Part shown: positions 60,947 to 64,000 of the stretch, one piece after another
Layout of the letters: each line of letters begins with the position of its first letter
How positions within the stretch are numbered: the stretch's first letter is position 1
Assembly: GCA_018401495.1 (NCBI GenBank)
Contig: JAGYJX010000018.1
Span: 113,391 to 177,390, forward strand
Length of the DNA stretch: 64,000 nucleotides
Direction of reading: 5' to 3'
From: Rhodospirillaceae bacterium
Lineage (GTDB): Bacteria > Pseudomonadota > Alphaproteobacteria > Thalassobaculales > Thalassobaculaceae
Made by a program: the position numbers and the translations under genes
Notes under the pieces: generated by a model
The model's database searches: none
The model's input: the letters and a program-made list of their open reading frames with translations, nothing else
Told to the model about the DNA's origin: nothing

Positions 60947-62182
60947 GTGGCCCCGCTCCCCGTCTCTCCGCTTGCTCCCGAACGCCTTCCCGACATGCCG
61001 CCGGTCGCCGGATGCCGCTTCGCCGCGGTCGAAGCCGGGGTGCGCTACAAGGGGCGCCGCGACGTGCTGCTGGCGGAGTTCGCGCCGGGGACGACCGTCG
61101 CCGGGGTGCTGACCCGCAACCTGATGCCGGGCGCGCCGATCGACTGGTGCCGCGCCCATCTGCCGGCCGGCCGCGCCCGCGGTCTGGTGGTGAACGCCGG
61201 CAACGCCAACGTGTTCACCGGGGCCAAGGGGCGGACCGCCTGCAGCGAGACCGCCGCCGCCGCCGCCCGGGTGCTGGGCTGCACGCCCTCCGAGATCATG
61301 ATCGCCTCGACCGGCGTCATCGGCGAGCCGCTGGCCTACGAGCGCATCGTCGCGGCGCTGCCGGGCGCCCACGCCGCGCTGTCGGGCGATGCCTGGGCCG
61401 ACGCCGCCCGCGCCATCATGACGACCGACACCTTCCCGAAAGCCGCCACCCGCACCGCCAACATCCGCGGCGTGCCGGTCCGGATCAACGGCATCGCCAA
61501 GGGCTCGGGCATGATCGCGCCGGACATGGCGACGATGCTGTCGTTCGTGACGACCGACGCCACGATTCCGGCCGATGTCCTGCAGGCCTTGCTGAGCCGC
61601 ACCACGGCGCGAACCTTCAACGCCATTACCGTGGACAGCGACACCTCGACCAGCGACACCCTTCTGCTGTTCGCCACCGGCCAGGTCGCGCACGCTACGG
61701 TCACCGGGGCGGGGGATCCGGCGTTGCGCGACTTCCGCGCCAAGCTCGAGGACCTGCTGAAAGACCTCGCGCTGCAGGTGGTGCGCGACGGCGAGGGCGC
61801 GCAGAAGCTGATCGAGATCACGGTCGGCGGCGCCGCCTCGGCGCGCGCCGCCCGGCGCATCGCGCTCGCTATCGCCGACTCGCCGCTGGTCAAGACCGCC
61901 ATCGCCGGCGAGGACGCCAACTGGGGACGAATCGTCATGGCGGTCGGCAAGTCCGGCCAGCAGGCCGATCGCGACCGCCTCAGCATCGACATCGGCGGCG
62001 TCGCCGTGGCGCGCGACGGCGCCCGCGTCGAGGGCTTCGACGAGGCGCCGGTGGCGGCTCACATGAAGGGTCGTGAGATCAAGGTCGCGGTCGATGTCGG
62101 CGTCGGGACCGGCCGCGCCACGGTGTGGACCTGCGACCTGACCCACGGCTACATCGACATCAACGCCGACTACCGAAGCTAG
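60947..62182 (+). CDS. argJ: Bifunctional ornithine acetyltransferase/N-acetylglutamate synthase
   Basis: An intact 411-residue protein starting at GTG after GAAAGG. ArgJ recycles the acetyl group from N-acetylornithine to glutamate in arginine synthesis. It is self-cleaved before a threonine in GSGMIAPDMATML (near residue 200); the sequence is intact. The N-terminal NAGNANVFTG, the VDSDTSTSDTLLLFATG and the GEDANWGRIVMAVGKSG motifs are all present, and it ends GYIDINADYRS. Whether it is mono- or bifunctional cannot be told from sequence. Confidence 0.95.
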   Translation: MAPLPVSPLAPERLPDMPPVAGCRFAAVEAGVRYKGRRDVLLAEFAPGTTVAGVLTRNLMPGAPIDWCRAHLPAGRARGLVVNAGNANVFTGAKGRTACSETAAAAARVLGCTPSEIMIASTGVIGEPLAYERIVAALPGAHAALSGDAWADAARAIMTTDTFPKAATRTANIRGVPVRINGIAKGSGMIAPDMATMLSFVTTDATIPADVLQALLSRTTARTFNAITVDSDTSTSDTLLLFATGQVAHATVTGAGDPALRDFRAKLEDLLKDLALQVVRDGEGAQKLIEITVGGAASARAARRIALAIADSPLVKTAIAGEDANWGRIVMAVGKSGQQADRDRLSIDIGGVAVARDGARVEGFDEAPVAAHMKGREIKVAVDVGVGTGRATVWTCDLTHGYIDINADYRS

Positions 62183-62184
62183 CC

Positions 62185-62646
62185 GTGGCGGACGATCTCG
62201 ACGGGTGCATGGCGGCCGGCGCCCCGACCGACGGGCTGCCTTCGGTCCCGATCGTGCTGGTGGTGGCGGTCGCCCTGGTCGACGTCGACGGCCGGGTGCT
62301 GATCGCCCAGCGCCCCGAGGGCAAGGCGATGGCCGGGCTCTGGGAGTTCCCCGGCGGCAAGGTCGACCCCGGCGAGACCCCCGAGGCGGCCCTTATCCGC
62401 GAGTTGCGGGAGGAACTCGGCATCGACACCGCCGAGTCCTGCCTCGCGCCGCTGACCTTCGCCTCGCACCGCTACGACAGCTTTCACCTGCTGATGCCGC
62501 TCTACGCCTGCAGGCGCTGGCGCGGCACCGTCACCGCGCGCGAACACCAGAGCCTCGCCTGGGTCAGGCCGGTGCGGCTCGCCGACTACCCGATGCCGCC
62601 GGCCGACGCCCCGCTGGTGGCGATGATCCGCGACCTCCTGGGGTAA
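62185..62646 (+). CDS. mutT: 8-oxo-dGTP diphosphatase MutT (Nudix)
   Basis: 153 residues from a GTG immediately after the argJ stop; an ATG at 62209 is an alternative. It removes oxidised dGTP from the nucleotide pool. The Nudix box GGKVDPGETPEAALIRELRE followed by ELGI is complete. Nearby are VLIAQRPEGKAMAGLWEFP and LAWVRPVRLADYPMPPAD, both typical of MutT. It is probably translated together with argJ. Confidence 0.9.
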   Translation: MADDLDGCMAAGAPTDGLPSVPIVLVVAVALVDVDGRVLIAQRPEGKAMAGLWEFPGGKVDPGETPEAALIRELREELGIDTAESCLAPLTFASHRYDSFHLLMPLYACRRWRGTVTAREHQSLAWVRPVRLADYPMPPADAPLVAMIRDLLG

Positions 62647-62822
62647 TCCTCCAGCTTCTCCTCCGGCACCGAGCGGGCGCGCGCCGCCTCGGCGATGCGG
62701 CGACGGGCGGCCGCGTGGGACGTCGCCCGGTCCGGCCCTAGCACTTCCCGCCTCCAAACCGTGTCGTCCACGGCGAGGCCGCCGGCGATGTTGACGATCC
62801 GGAACAATGCGTCGCTCAACAT
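62586..62822 (-). CDS. Small hypothetical protein
   Basis: 78 residues as drawn, beginning MLSDALFRIVNIAGGLAVDD. The middle is alanine- and arginine-rich; the last 20 residues overlap the 3' end of mutT on the other strand and may be non-native if a base was lost. No family is recognised. It is divergent from the LysR-type gene with about 110 AT-richer bases between, so it may be its target. Confidence 0.45.
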   Translation of the reverse strand: MLSDALFRIVNIAGGLAVDDTVWRREVLGPDRATSHAAARRRIAEAARARSVPEEKLEDYPRRSRIIATSGASAGGIG

Positions 62823-62931
62823 GACAGTATTCCTCACATGATTGAGATCTGCTCTGCCCGATAGATCGCACTGGAATAAAGAGCCTTCAAACGATACGTT
62901 CTCACGCGATCTGTTAGCTGGATTCACAGAT

Positions 62932-63846
62932 ATGCGCGCCCTGCCCCCGCTCACCGCGCTCCGCGCCTTCGAGGCCACGGCGCGGCTCGGCAGCGTCACC
63001 CGGGCCGCCGACGAGCTGTCGGTGACGCACGCCGCCGTCAGCCATCAGTTGCGGGCGCTGGAGCAGTGGATCGGCCGGCCATTGTTCCGGCGCGAGCATC
63101 GGCGGATCGTTCCGAACGAGGCCGGGGCCGGCCTGCTGCCGGTGGTGACCGACGCCTTCGACCGGCTGGCCTCCCGCGCCGCCGAGATCAAGGCGCAGAC
63201 CGGCCGGCGGGTGCTGACCATCAGTTCGGCGCCGTCCTTCGCCTACCGCTGGATCGTGCCGAGGTTGGCCGCGTTCAGCGACCGGCACCCGGAGATCGAC
63301 GTCCGGCTCGAGCACTCGACCCGGCTGGTCGAACTGGCGCGCGAGAACGTCGACGTCGCGGTGCGCTACGGCACGGGCCCCTGGCCGGGTCTGGCGGCGC
63401 ACCGGTTGATGCCCGGCCACGCCAAGCCGCTCGCCGCCCCGGCCCTGCTGGAGCGCCACGGCCTGTCGGTCGACGACCTGCCGCTGGCGCCGGCGGCGAT
63501 CGCGGCGCTGCCGCTGCAGCACGAGGAGACGCGCGAGCACTGGCGGCAGTGGTTCGCCGCCGCCGGGGTGATCGGCGCCGACGTGTCGAGCGGCGCCGTA
63601 TTCCACGAAGCCGGCGTCCTGATCGACGTGGCGATGGCGTGCCAGGGCGTGGTGCTCGGCCGGGTGGCCCTTGCCCAGGGGCTGATCGACCGGGGCCTGC
63701 TGCTGATCCTCGACGACCGCCCGGCCGGCGCCGAGGCCAGCTACTGGCTGTGCTACCCCGAGGCGCGTGGCGACGATCCGGTGGTGGCGGCGTTCCGCGC
63801 CTTCGTGCTTGAGGAGGCGGGCATCGCCATCGAAGCGGCCTTGTAG
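62932..63846 (+). CDS. LysR-family regulator, GcvA-like
   Basis: 304 residues from the ATG at 62932, where LysR similarity begins. The winged helix-turn-helix reads PLTALRAFEATARLGSVTRA and then LSVTHAAVSHQLRALE. The effector domain has ISSAPSFAYRWIVPRLAAF and VDVAVRYGTGPWPGL, as in GcvA-type regulators. The intergenic stretch to 62822 is the only low-GC stretch here and is a likely operator site. The effector is unknown. The final 154 bases of the window hold no gene I can support. Confidence 0.88.
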   Translation: MRALPPLTALRAFEATARLGSVTRAADELSVTHAAVSHQLRALEQWIGRPLFRREHRRIVPNEAGAGLLPVVTDAFDRLASRAAEIKAQTGRRVLTISSAPSFAYRWIVPRLAAFSDRHPEIDVRLEHSTRLVELARENVDVAVRYGTGPWPGLAAHRLMPGHAKPLAAPALLERHGLSVDDLPLAPAAIAALPLQHEETREHWRQWFAAAGVIGADVSSGAVFHEAGVLIDVAMACQGVVLGRVALAQGLIDRGLLLILDDRPAGAEASYWLCYPEARGDDPVVAAFRAFVLEEAGIAIEAAL

Positions 63847-64000
63847 GGTAAAGGTCGTATATCTAAGATATCAGCGCACGGCAAACGGGAATCGCCCGCG
63901 CTGCCGGATGCTTCGCCGGCGCGGCGCAAGCACGACACCGAGGAACGGGGCGGTCACGCCGCGCGGGGTGGGCCGGACGGCCGAGGGTGGGGCAGCGCCC

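Noticed and set aside
63753..63938. A 61-codon minus-strand frame at the window end
   Set aside because: It is mostly antisense to the LysR gene and has no ribosome-binding site.

Overview
The window is about 70% G+C and densely coded on both strands. Alphaproteobacterial markers (CobS/CobT cobaltochelatase next to BolA and a J-domain protein, an Fnr/FixK-type regulator, the accA-xerD-aroK-aroB neighbourhood, SecA with a C-terminal zinc motif) point to a chromosomal segment of a free-living, motile, respiratory alphaproteobacterium, most likely of the Rhodospirillales group. The species cannot be named from the sequence alone.

Layout. 1-6 kb: a cut-off methyltransferase, a stretch with two dispersed repeats, then sensory genes (a membrane histidine kinase with a LOV-like PAS, a chemoreceptor and its separate Aer-like PAS protein, a PAS_5-type protein). 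6-10 kb: hydrolase, methyltransferase, GlxA-type regulator, acetyltransferase. 10-14 kb: a DctP-type binding protein translationally coupled to a membrane PAS-GGDEF-EAL protein. 14.3 kb: tRNA-Arg(ACG). 14.7-27 kb: envelope lipoprotein, gpt, panC, a redox/oxygen cluster (TVP38-family protein, FAD oxidoreductase, histidine kinase, Fnr-type regulator), a molybdopterin oxidoreductase, a GlxA regulator with a DJ-1 partner, and a shikimate dehydrogenase. 27-42 kb: mostly housekeeping (NYN protein, accA, xerD, aroK, aroB, CorC-type protein, bolA, J-protein, cobS, cobT, 5'-nucleotidase). 42-54 kb: accessory metabolism and transport (NIPSNAP, AraC/MFS pair, GAF kinase, FAD-linked oxidase, arsA, two aldolase-type enzymes, a PuuE-like deacetylase, a flavin reductase, an orphan antitoxin). 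54-64 kb: secA, an unrecognised gene, a second repeat cluster, a triple-PAS chemoreceptor, a parvulin, argJ, mutT and a LysR regulator.

Two themes stand out. First, sensing: at least five PAS-bearing proteins, three histidine kinases, two chemoreceptors and a c-di-GMP protein, several with cofactor-type motifs (LOV-like cysteine, FixL-like haem residues, Aer-like FAD motif, Fnr cysteines). Second, about twenty genes, including the essential secA and aroB, carry one or more single-base frame breaks, many of them in short G or C runs. This is best explained by uncorrected indel errors in the sequence. Broken genes are therefore given as one span with the break located, and their proteins are described as the joined frames would read.
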